Shown here in pieces: positions 21,430 through 31,258 of a stretch of DNA of 64,000 bases (position 1 is its first letter; each line of letters begins with the position of its first letter). The position numbers and the translations under genes were made by a program. Source of the stretch: Osmanthus fragrans (taxonomy: Eukaryota > Streptophyta > Magnoliopsida > Lamiales > Oleaceae); assembly GCA_019395295.1 (NCBI GenBank), contig CM033358.1:11392205-11456204 (forward strand), given 5' to 3'. The notes beneath the pieces are model-generated. The model saw only the letters and a list, made by a program, of their open reading frames with translations, searched no databases and was not told the DNA's origin.

Positions 21430-22090
21430 GCACAAGCACAAAGCACCGAGGAAATAATGAACTTATTAGTTTCCAAATTAGTCTCGTGTGCCCTTTGAAA
21501 CAAAACTAAAGCCTCCTCGTGAAGTTCATTTTTCTTTTGCACAAACCCTGCCATCATTGAACCCAAGTGACGTCACTCTTTTCTGACATAGACTCGAAGA
21601 GCTGTAAAGCATCACTATCAACTTGCACTTGGCATAAACATCAAGCAAAGAAGTGCCCACAAAAGCATTCGACTCCATCAATGCCTTCACAGCAAAAGCA
21701 TGCAGATGTTTGCTCTCAAATGCTAAAACCTTGGCTGCACAAGCGCAGAGAACACTAGAAAGAGCGAATTCACTAAACTGAGACCCTTCTCTTCGCATTC
21801 TCACAAAAGATTCAGGGCTTCTTGCTCATTCCTGTTATGGGTATAAGAGCCAATCACGGTGTTCCAAGAAACCATACTTTTTTCAGGCATTTCATCGAAC
21901 ACTTTGCAGGAGGAATCAACAAGGCTGCATTTCGAATACAAATTAATGAGCATGTTCGAAGTCAAAGTGTCTGATTGAAATCCAAAGTGAATAATCTGTG
22001 CATGGGCAGCCTTGGCTTGCGTGATTGCTCTTTGTCTTGCATATTTTTGAACGATATCTTGCAATGCTCGCTTTGATTGCATTCGTGCAA
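21430..22090 (-). pseudogene. Truncated, frameshifted PPR gene (PLS type)
   Basis: PPR proteins bind organellar RNA one base per repeat. The minus-strand frame from 22082 shows PPR motifs (ANMLINLYSKCSLVDSSCKV, FDEMPEKSMVSWNTVIGSYT). It stops near 21801 and continues in another frame with a second repeat pair (FSEFALSSVLCACA, FVGTSLLDVYAKC). After a further shift near 21620 the sequence still reads PPR-like residues (LQLFESMSEKSDVTW, then EEALVLFQRAHE) to about 21430. There the GTGACA repeat field begins and the rest of the gene is gone. The segment order resembles the N-terminal half of Arabidopsis At5g04780-like proteins. At least two frameshifts and loss of the C-terminal part make it a pseudogene. 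Confidence 0.8.
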
Positions 22091-23733
22091 GCCAAAAAGC
22101 CGTCTTCTTGCTGAGTTAGCACCTTAAGTTAAGCATTTGACAACAGATGAAGTGTTTATGTACTGCAAATCAAAATCGATTCATTGTCATTGCAAGGAAT
22201 TCTTCTACCATTTGGCCTACAAGACCAAGATCTCAATACAAGTGGTAAGCTTAATCCTCTTAATGACATTTGGGACGACTAAAAAATTTCGATCCTAACA
22301 TAATATTTTGTTGTTACATGGATGAAAGTGACTAGTCATTTTTGTCAACTTTGGGCGGCCTCTTTTGCAGCTCCTTCATGATACTATTGTCTGGATTAAT
22401 CTCTATAGTCTTTCTGGGTGGAGGCAGAGATGGTGGAGAAATTTGCTGTGATAGTTTAGTTTGGGGTTTTATCAATGTATTAACTACGGTCTTGGAAGGT
22501 TTTAATCCTTTTTAGTGTATAAATCTAATTTGTTATTTTTTTTTTTTTTTTTTTACAGCAGCCGACCTAATTTCCTCTTCTTTGAACATCAATATCATGG
22601 GCCTAACTTATCTGAAATAACTTTTCTTGAGTACAAAATTTAATATGAGCTTCGAAACGAGCCCAATATCGATATGCAATTTCTAGCTAGATTAATACTT
22701 GATTACTTGACCGAAAGCTAAAATTTTGACATAAAGGATTAATTTTAATTTAGTCCCTCGGTACCTCAAAATGAACCAAAACATGACAAGATGAAAATTT
22801 ATTTTCGGTTGTTACAACGGAAGTTATTAGAAGTAAAAAGAGAGTTATTTAAAGAAAACCACAAGTTTCAGAGATTAAATTCAAGTTTTGGAAAGTTTGG
22901 AAATTAAATTGCAAGCTTTCGAAAGTTGATACAGACTAATTTCAAATGATTATTAAATTTTGGGGACATACATTGAATATGTTGAAAGTTTCCACAAAAA
23001 AAATTGAAGTTTAGGATGAAAACTGACCAAAGTTGGATGAAAACTTGAAGAAAAAATGACTAAGGCTATATGACAAAGGTTGAATTGGAGACCACTTGAA
23101 TGAATCTTTAAGAGGAAAAATAAATTCTTGCAATTCAACCTTTTCTTAAAAGGCAATTAGGGCATGGTTGTTCACATAATCTTGGGGCCTAAAAATTTAC
23201 ACCTTCATCCAAAAACTAAAAAGAGGCTCTTGGTGAATCAATAGAAATATCATTCAATCCAAAAGGAAAGAAAAATCAAGGAAATCATTCAAGAAGTGAG
23301 GATTTCGAGAATTTTACCAGAAAAAAGTGGATTCCTAATGCAAGATCTTCATCTTTTCTTGTTCTTCCTTAAAACCCAATGATTTACTCCAATTCTTACT
23401 TGTACTTTTCTTCTTTCATGATGTGTAACTAAACAGTTAGTTGTGAGGGAAAATCTCACAATGAGTTTCGATGAAAATAGTGGGTTTAAACAATCAAGTC
23501 ATTTAATAAAACTTTTAATTACTGCATTTGTTGATGCACTTCTTGACTAGTGAAGTAAACAAGCTACCTTGGGACTGACAGTGCCAATATAACATAGTTT
23601 TGGAACCTTAATTTTAATTATTGTATATTTGTTATCAGTTGATGTTTGTGAATTATTTTTACTTTTTTTCTTCATGATTTGAATTGCTTGATCACTAATT
23701 CATTGATTTTTGAATGGTAAAAAGTCGAAATGT

Positions 23734-23765
<32 letters not shown>
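22091..23765. other. Non-coding interval, no gene recognised
   Basis: Upstream flank of the PPR fragment and AT-rich sequence with poly-T runs at about 22538-22556 and 23739-23769. A 67-codon ORF (22953-23156) shows no domain. Confidence 0.45.
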
Positions 23766-23774
<9 letters not shown>

Positions 23775-24161
23775 GACCTATGATACAATATAACTTCACT
23801 TATTTTGATTATAACAAACAATACACTTTTGTTTCTAACAAGCCTTGTTTCGTGAGATTTCATAAATAAATCTTCTTAAACATTCAAAGGCTCAAATCGT
23901 CATCCGTTGAAGAACAAACAATCAAAAGAGACTTGAAGGGAACAAGAACTTTGAAGATTAGAGTTTAGAAGTTGTGTATCGAAACTTCAATCTAAATGTA
24001 AAGGTATTAACTCATCGATTTTTAGCAAGTACATAAAGTTCAAACTTTTTTTCATTATTCATCACTTGCATAAAAATGTTTTTGATTCATAATATGAAAT
24101 AGATTTTGGAAAAATGAATATTTTGATGTAAAAATTAATTTCCAAAAATCTCATACTTCGG

Positions 24162-24347
24162 TTGACCGAAATTTGGCTTAATACCGAATTTCATGCTTAC
24201 CGGTTTAATACTTACCGGATTTCAAAAGATACCGGTCGACAGAAACTAACCCGATTGACCGAAATTTGGCTTAATACCGGATTTCATGCTTACCGGTTTA
24301 ATACTTACCGGATTTCAAAAGCTACTGATCGACCGAAACTAACCGAT
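24162..24347 (+). repeat. 93-bp tandem duplication in the solo LTR
   Basis: The block starting TTGACCGAAATTTGGCTTAA at 24162 recurs at 24255 with a few changes, giving two units of 93 bp. Short GACCGAAA words continue beyond the second unit to about 24440. It lies upstream of the LTR TATA box, in U3. Confidence 0.75.
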
Positions 24348-24481
24348 CGACCGAACTCTGTTCGACCGAAATGAGCAGTTTGATCAGTCGAAACTCAAAC
24401 GTTTAAATTTCTTACAACGGCTACAAACTTCGGTTGACCGAAAGTGATCAGCTGAAAGTCGCTGCATTTCAATTTCTTGAT

Positions 24482-24490
24482 CTATAAATA
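24482..24490 (+). promoter_or_regulatory. TATA box of the Sirevirus solo LTR
   Basis: CTATAAATAGCC is a consensus plant TATA box. It lies about 710 bases into the LTR, just downstream of the GACCGAAA repeat block. Confidence 0.6.
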
Positions 24491-25011
24491 GCCCTCTCTT
24501 TTGGCATTCAATTCCACCAACCTACAAAAGATATTAAGAGAGCATATTTATTGAAAATCATTGAGTTTACTTAGTTTGATATTCCATTTGATTTATTACA
24601 AAAAATTTCTTGTTTAATCCAAACTTGTTTTTCATCTATTTCATCAAGAATTTTATTTTGCAAGAAAACTTCAATCTCATCTATTTACTATTCTTGAAGA
24701 AGGTTTTTCTTTGCCAACACTTATATTGAAGTGTAAATCTCTCTTCATACTTAACTTGTATTATTTGTTAAGAGAGACCGATAGGTTGAAAAGCTTTGAT
24801 ACAAAGATCCAAACTATTTCATCATTCATTATTCATCAAAGCTTTGCAACATTAACACTTGAGCTTTATTATTAACTATCTATTGAAGTGTTATCCTAAC
24901 TCTCTAAATATTTGACTTGATTATATCATTTGTTAAGAGAGTTCTTTCAATTGTAAAATTATCATTTCTATTGTGGTGGTTTCAAGAGCCATGTGAAAAC
25001 TCGATTGTTGT

Positions 25012-25135
25012 TAAGGATATGTGCTCCTTGTTGTAAGTCACCTAAGGATAGGTGCTCCTTGTTGTAAGTCACCTAAGGATAAGTGCTCATTGTTGTAAGT
25101 CACTTAAAGATTGGTACTCCTTGTTTGTAAGTTAC
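25012..25135 (+). repeat. 31-bp tandem repeats in the solo LTR
   Basis: Four imperfect units of about 31 bases, each carrying AGGTGCTCCTTGTTGTAAGT-like sequence. They lie in the R/U5 part of the LTR. Confidence 0.7.
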
Positions 25136-25453
25136 CATTATAGTGCATTTGGCCTTACTCGTGATGGAGAGCTTGGTAACGGAGACGTAGAACACATTGT
25201 GTATCGAACCCCATTAAATTTGCTTGTCACTTTTACATTATCGCACTTTACTTAGAATTGCTATTTTTATTATGCTATAGTTTCTTAAGTGACAATACTT
25301 GAACTAAGTTATCAAATTTGCATATTCACTTCGAGTTTTACATCTTGCATTTATATATCTTGTGCATTTAATTGTTTTGAGACTAATTATCGAAAAAGTT
25401 TCAAAAACCAATTCACCCCCCTCCTAGTTAGTTAATCTTGGGTTATCATTTTA

Positions 25454-26239
25454 GACCATGTAGTAAAATCTGTTAATTTGGATAAAATATAGAGATGCAC
25501 TTTTATGGTTGTTGCGATCATTAATTGAATTCTTTGGTGATTGAATACTCTTGATTAAGGCATATCCTGATTCACATGGAGGTATAGTGAATTTCCTTAA
25601 TGCTTATTTGACATTCGTTAATTTATTTTATGGTTTAGTACATGATCATTTTTAACTATACATTCACACAATAAAATATTCTACACGTATACCAAAAAAT
25701 ATTCCCTATTTTCTAACCACACGTTCTTCTAAAAATCATTATTTGAAACTTTTTTTCTATAATAATGATTGTCAAGCAAACGCTTAATTGAATATGATTG
25801 TTTAAACTCGAGAAACGTAAATCGATTAATTTAGAAGAATTTGACTGGTATATATAATTAATTGTTATAAAAAAATTGATAATTAAGAATAAGGAGTTAA
25901 CTATTGTGAACTCGTGAATCCTAACACTTTAACCATCATATAAAAATCATAATATTTATGCTTTCACATCTTTTTATTTTTAGTAGATTTATAGTTTTTA
26001 GGATAAAGATTAAAACTAAATAGGAGTTATGTTTAGTTAAATTAACAGTTTAGTTGTAGTTCTCATGGGAATGATAATCCGAACTATTAGGTCCACTTTA
26101 TTACTTGTTCAAATATTACATTGTCATTGGGCATTAAGTTATTTATTTAATATTTATTTAAATCTAGCTTTAATTTGATATTTTTCCTCTTTTTTTCAAT
26201 TTTTTATTTTTAAAACTGATATACTTTTTATTCTTAGTT
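25454..26239. other. Non-coding interval, nothing recognised
   Basis: AT-rich sequence between the solo LTR and the gypsy pol remnant. It may include the missing upstream part of that element, but no gag or protease motif is visible. Confidence 0.4.
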
Positions 26240-28445
26240 TCTTTGGCAAAATCAACATTAAGAGTGGTTACCATCAAATTCGCATGAGAGAGAGATGAAT
26301 AAAAAACTATCTTCAAGACTAAATATGGCTTACATGAATGGTTGGTTATGCTGTTTGGACTTACTAATGCACAAAACACGTTTATTTGTTTAATAAATCA
26401 TGTTTTACGTGCATTTGTTGGTAAATTTATGGTAGTGTATTTTGATGACATTTTGATCTATAGCAAGGACCTTAACGAACACATTAACATTTGAGGCGAT
26501 TTGCAAAGGATTTTAGCCCAATTACCACGCCACTCACGAAAATTGTTAAGAAGGGTGTGAATTTTAAATGGGGAAACGAAAAAGAGCATGCATTCAAAAC
26601 TATTAAGGATAGGTTGTATGAAGCACCAATTTTAGCACTACCTAACTTTGACAAAACGTTCGACATTAAGTGTGATACATCAGGTATAGGCATTGGAGCA
26701 ATTTTGATGCAGGATAAAAGGTTGATTGCTTACTTTAGCCAAAAGCTAAGTGGGGTTGCGCTGAACTATCCTACATATGACAAAGAGTTCTATTCACTTG
26801 TTCAAACCTTGAAAACATGGCAACATTACCTGTGGCTGAAGGAGTTCTAGATTCACACTGACCACAAGTCATTAAAACATTTGCGAGGTCATGGTAAGTT
26901 GAACAAAAAGTATACAAGATGGATAAAATTCATCGAGACATATCCCTTTGTCATCAGATACAAACAATGTAAGGAAAACGTAGTAGCGGATGAATTGTCT
27001 CGAAGGTATGTGCTTCTACATCCTTAAGTGCAAAATTACTTGGTTTTTAGTACATTGAGGACTGTATGTAAATGATTTAGATTTTTTCGACATATATGAA
27101 TCTTGTAATAAGGGGCCAGTAGATAAATTCTTTAGACATGAGGGGTATTTGTTTCGAGAAAATAGATTATGTGTTCTTAATTGTTCTATGCGTGAATTAT
27201 TGGTTAAAGAAGCACATAGTGGAGATTTAATGGGACACTTTGGGGTTGTAAAAACCTTAGAAATGTTAGGGGAACATTTTTATTGGCCTAAAATGAGAAA
27301 TTATGTAGAACAAATTTGTGAACGATGCATAACTTGTAAACATACTAAGTCTAATGTACTACCGTACAGGTTGTATACACCTTTACCCATACCTAGTGAA
27401 CCTTTGGGTTGATATCTCCATAGATTTTGTGTTAGGTTTGCCTACGACTAAAAATGGTCGTGATTCTATATTTGTGGTTGTCGATAGGTTTTCTAAGATG
27501 GCGCATTTCATTCCATGTCGTAAAATCGATGATGCCACTAACATTACTAATTTGTTCTTTAAGGAAATAGTGCGTTTACACGGGGTCCTTAAGAGTATAG
27601 TGTCAGAAAGAGATGTCAAATTTCTTAGTCACTTTTGGTGGGTTTTGTGGGGTAAGTTAGGCACAAAATTATTGTTTTCTACTACTTGTCATCCACAAAT
27701 CGATGGACAAATCAAAGTGGTTAACCTAACTATAATTCAATTGTTGGGCACCGTGGTTAGTAAAAATTTGAAAAGTTGAAAAGAGTGCTTACCTTTTATT
27801 GAATTTGCATACAATAATGTTGTACACTCCACCACTTATTGTTCACCATTTTAGATAGTTTATGGATTTAATCCACTAATACCACTGGATTTAATTCATT
27901 TGCCGGTAAATGAATGATATAGTTTAGATGGAAAATAGAAGACTGAGCTAGTAAAGACACTCCATGAGAAGGTAATGTTGCATATTGAAAAGAAAAATAA
28001 GTATTATGCATCGCAGGCGAACAATGGCCGGAGGAGTGTTTCATTTGAATCGGGTGATTGGGTTTGGGTACATTTGAGAAATGAGTGCTTTCTTGAGCAA
28101 AGGAAATCAAATTTGCAACCAAGATGAGACAGATCATTTCAAGTTTTTGAAAAGATTCATGACAATGCTTAAAAACTAGATCTCCCAGGTGAGTATAATA
28201 TTAAGCAACTTTCAATGTAGCTGATCTCTCTTTCTCTTTGATGCAGATACAGATTCGATGACGAATCTTTTTGAAGAGGGAGGGGATAATGTGAGCACGG
28301 AGTCGAGTGCATTGAGTCCCAAGAAAGATATGTTGATTGTTGAAGGTAGTCTGATGATACGGTCGAGAGAAAATCGCGTGAAAGAGGAGATGGGATTGCT
28401 CGTTCAAGCTATGACTGACAAAATGATGTTTTTGGAGAAGAAATG
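26240..28445 (+). pseudogene. Ty3/gypsy pol remnant 1 (RT, RNase H, INT)
   Basis: Reading along the plus strand, an RT piece with SGYHQIRM and YFDDILIYSK ends at about 26475. About 60 codons that normally follow are missing, and the frame resumes at 26491 with the RT thumb and RNase H (IGAILMQDKRLIAYFSQK, HTDHKSLKHLRG). Integrase has the zinc region (HSGDLMGHFG, then CERCITCK) at about 27200-27350. A frame shift at the WVDIS motif (about 27410) follows, then the core to about 27780. The third catalytic acid is lost (GQIKVVN). A C-terminal piece with an IRSRENRVKEEM tail, the usual end of this polyprotein type, reaches 28445. Several stops are present. A related remnant lies at 49590-51010. 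Confidence 0.85.
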
Positions 28446-29000
28446 AGCAAGTACAGTGTTGGGATTGATGGCCGAAAAGGGATGAAACAACTTGATTCAA
28501 ATGGACGAAGATGGAGGCCCAGAATTGTGTAACTGCATAGCACAATTGTCCTTACGGTCGCATAGAAGGAGGCGGGGAATTGAGGGTCGCATCTTACAAG
28601 ACCTATGCGACTGCAACATAGCATGCGGTCGCATGGTTTAAAATGACAGCTAGAATTCCAATTTTTGGAAACTTCCTAGTTTCCATAGAATTTTATTCCA
28701 ATTCATATTCTTATAATCTTTAAGGTATTATGCATGTTGTTTACTAGATTTTTAGGTTTAGTATAAATATGAGTTTCCTTCATCATTGTAAAAAACTTTT
28801 GACATTATTATTAATCGAGAGGTAATTTACTTTCAACCCCTTTGTTTTTCGTTGGACAAAACACGAACTTATCAAGATTTCAATCTTGTGGCGTTCAAAT
28901 CAACCGGGTGAAGTTCTTAGTTATCGTAACACAAAAGGGGTTAACACATCGTACATGATTGTTGGTTGTTTTTTGTTCGTAATTTGAATCAAATCCATAA
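28446..29000 (+). repeat. Probable 3' untranslated/LTR region of gypsy remnant 1
   Basis: Follows the pol C-terminus and includes a TATA-like GTATAAATATG at about 28761 and a GC-richer stretch at 28500-28640. A 3' LTR is expected here, but no second copy exists in the window, so its borders cannot be set. Confidence 0.4.
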
Positions 29001-30237
29001 ACTGTGATTTACTTTGACTTTTTTGGGTTCTAAATCATTTTTTTATGGGTTTCGTGGTTAACGCTATGCGGGTTCAAAACATCCGGCCAATTCTTCATTT
29101 TGGGTTTAGAGGAAGAAATTTTTTTTTAAAAAATGGAATTTTTTGTTGGTAGAAGATTTTTTTTGCTCAGTTCGGTAAAAACAAGGAATTTAGTGCAAAA
29201 TTGAGGGCTTCAATTAGAAATACAGTTGCTTTTGTCTAGTACTCAGTTATCGTGTTTATACCTCTAGTTTCAAATTAATCAGAATGCGTATTCTAATTAG
29301 TACCAGGAAAGGAAAAAAAATTGATAAATTGTTTTTGTGAAAATGGAGAAGTTGGTATTATGTTTGTTCCGAGAAACCATTGATTTCTCTGTGTGTTCTA
29401 TTTATTGTTTTGATAGCCATCAAGGAATGTACAATTTCCTTTTGGGAAGAAAATAAAATTTTAAAGGTTTGGAATTATGGTTGGTACATATAAAATTTTT
29501 TGTGTATAATTTGTAAAAAATATAAAAAGTTTCGGCTCACAACTGCAATTATTCCTTTTCAATTTTGCCAATTTCTATTGTTTTTAATGGCTCACAAACG
29601 GAATTAGATGGTAGGGGGTGAATCGCACTCCAAAGTTCATACATCTAGATTTTTTGCCCCTAAAAGGTTGTATTCCGCACACAAGGTTTCAAATAAGGAC
29701 GTGTTCTGCGATTTTCATTAGGTAGAGGGTATATCGCACATCGTCAAGTATGTAAAAGGTTTTTTGCTGCTAATCTGTTTTCAATTCTCCCATTCAACAT
29801 TGATTCGTAGATTTAATTCTTCTCTTCTTATCATATCCATTCGTGTTCAAAACTTTTCAAATTTTGAAGCGCGAGCCCTTTCGTTATGACATCTATATTA
29901 TTAAAATGTAAACCAATTTTACAAAAAAAAATTCTTATTATTAGCCCACTTGAATTCGACATTTCCTAATTTTGGTTTACATGAATTTTAAGAATATACA
30001 TAATCAACTTCTAGAAAGCAAAAATATTTTCAATCAAAATATATAATCTCCACGGACTTTTAGAAAGCATTCAAGACATCTAGAAAATTCATCTTGTCAA
30101 CTAAGAAAATTCGAACTAGATTTGATTGCATGTTATATAATTTTACAGACGACATATATAATCTCCACAGAATTACCGAATCATCATATAATACATAGAG
30201 AACAAATTGCATTATGTTGTTAAATTTAAAACTATTG
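29001..30237. other. Downstream flank of LRR-RLK 1, no gene recognised
   Basis: AT-rich intergenic sequence between the gypsy remnant and the stop codon of the first receptor kinase. No ORF longer than 60 codons and no repeat were recognised. Confidence 0.45.
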
Positions 30238-30575
30238 TTAAGCGAGGAGCTGGAATTTTATATTCTTCAATGTTGTTACAACTTCTTTCATGTTCACCCT
30301 CTCGCTAGCACTCTCCATGGAGCAATTTATAGCAAGTTCCATTACAGATGACAAACATCTCAACTTCTTTCTGTCGTGCTCTTCTGGCCCCAACAAGTTC
30401 GAATCTATAATCCGAGTAATTGCATAAGGCATAGAATCATTTATCCAGCACTTTAGGTTTAAATCTCCTGAGAAGTTTTCATCACTTGGTTTCATTCGTG
30501 TAAATACTTCCATTAACATAATGCCATAGCTATAAACATCACATCTTATTGACACAGATCCTTCCAAACCATACT
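30238..30575 (-). CDS. LRR-RLK 1, last exon (kinase C-lobe)
   Basis: Encodes EYGLEGSVSIRCDVYSYGIM through to QLLA and a stop, covering kinase subdomains VIII to XI. The acceptor TTTATGTAG precedes AGTATGG. Joined to the donor at 36751 it restores the conserved APEYG motif. The APE glutamate, the DVYSYG aspartate and the C-lobe arginine are present. Confidence 0.8.
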
Positions 30576-30630
30576 CTACATAAAATATTATAAAATTCAT
30601 TAGTCGTATTACGTTGTCATTACACTGTAT

Positions 30631-30636
<6 letters not shown>

Positions 30637-30670
<34 letters not shown>
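30637..30670. repeat. (TA)n microsatellite in the LRR-RLK 1 intron
   Basis: About 17 TA units within the intron, between the last exon and the copia insertion. A short ORF reading through it as alternating Tyr/Ile is an artefact. Confidence 0.8.
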
Positions 30671-30672
<2 letters not shown>

Positions 30673-30737
30673 TTGCATTATGTGTGGTTGTATATTGTAA
30701 TCTATGATACATCTAAAAATTTATAAAGCATTACTAT

Positions 30738-31164
30738 TGTTGGGGTTTCCTAGGCTCAGGAACACCCTTCCACGCAAATGCAATCGCCACACCAAAGAGA
30801 GAGAGAAGAAAAACCCGGCAAAGAACCCCTCTAAACCGCCTCTAACGCCGCCGCCTCTACCACCACCAAGCTATGAAGAATAGCACCTCAACTTAGCCTC
30901 TCTTTCAAGGCCTAAGTATCACAAGAGAATCACAAGAAGAAACTCAAGAGGAAGTAGAAACCAGAGAGTCTCTAAGGGAGGAGAGAGGACGGCCGGTTTG
31001 AGAGGGAAGAGAGTGACCCACTTTTCAAAGTCAGGTATGGCTTATAATAAAAGAGTGGAGTGGTCAACAATCTTCCCCAACAAGTTTTATAAGATACAAT
31101 CTCAACCATAGATCTCATCCAATGGCTCACAATAATACTAGGGTTAAGAGAACCATTTCTCACA
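30738..31164 (-). repeat. 3' LTR of the young copia element
   Basis: 427 bp, starting TGTGAGAAATGG and ending CCCCAACA on the minus strand. Base-by-base comparison with 36192-36618 at a constant offset of 5454 found no difference. Confidence 0.9.
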
Positions 31165-31258
31165 TTCTTCACCTTGGTTCTCATAACACTCTCTCTTGGT
31201 TGCGAATTTGCACATGGAAGAACTGTTCATCATCATCGCCCACTACCTGCAAGAAAAA

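Larger units (their letters stand above)
23771..25448 (+). mobile_element. Sirevirus-type solo LTR
   Basis: 1678 bp, starting TGTTGACCTATGATAC and ending CTTGGGTTATCA, with the 5-bp target duplication TTTTA at 23766-23770 and 25449-25453. The TTTTGATTATAACAAACA stretch near the start and the CAATTCACCCCCCTCCT run near the end are typical of Sirevirus LTRs. No internal region or second LTR is adjacent. A TATA box and two tandem-repeat blocks lie inside. The 67-70-codon ORFs within it are not genes. Confidence 0.85.

Noticed and set aside
20745..21439. ORFs made of Phe/Lys runs in the GTGACA field
   Set aside because: Low-complexity translation of A or T runs.
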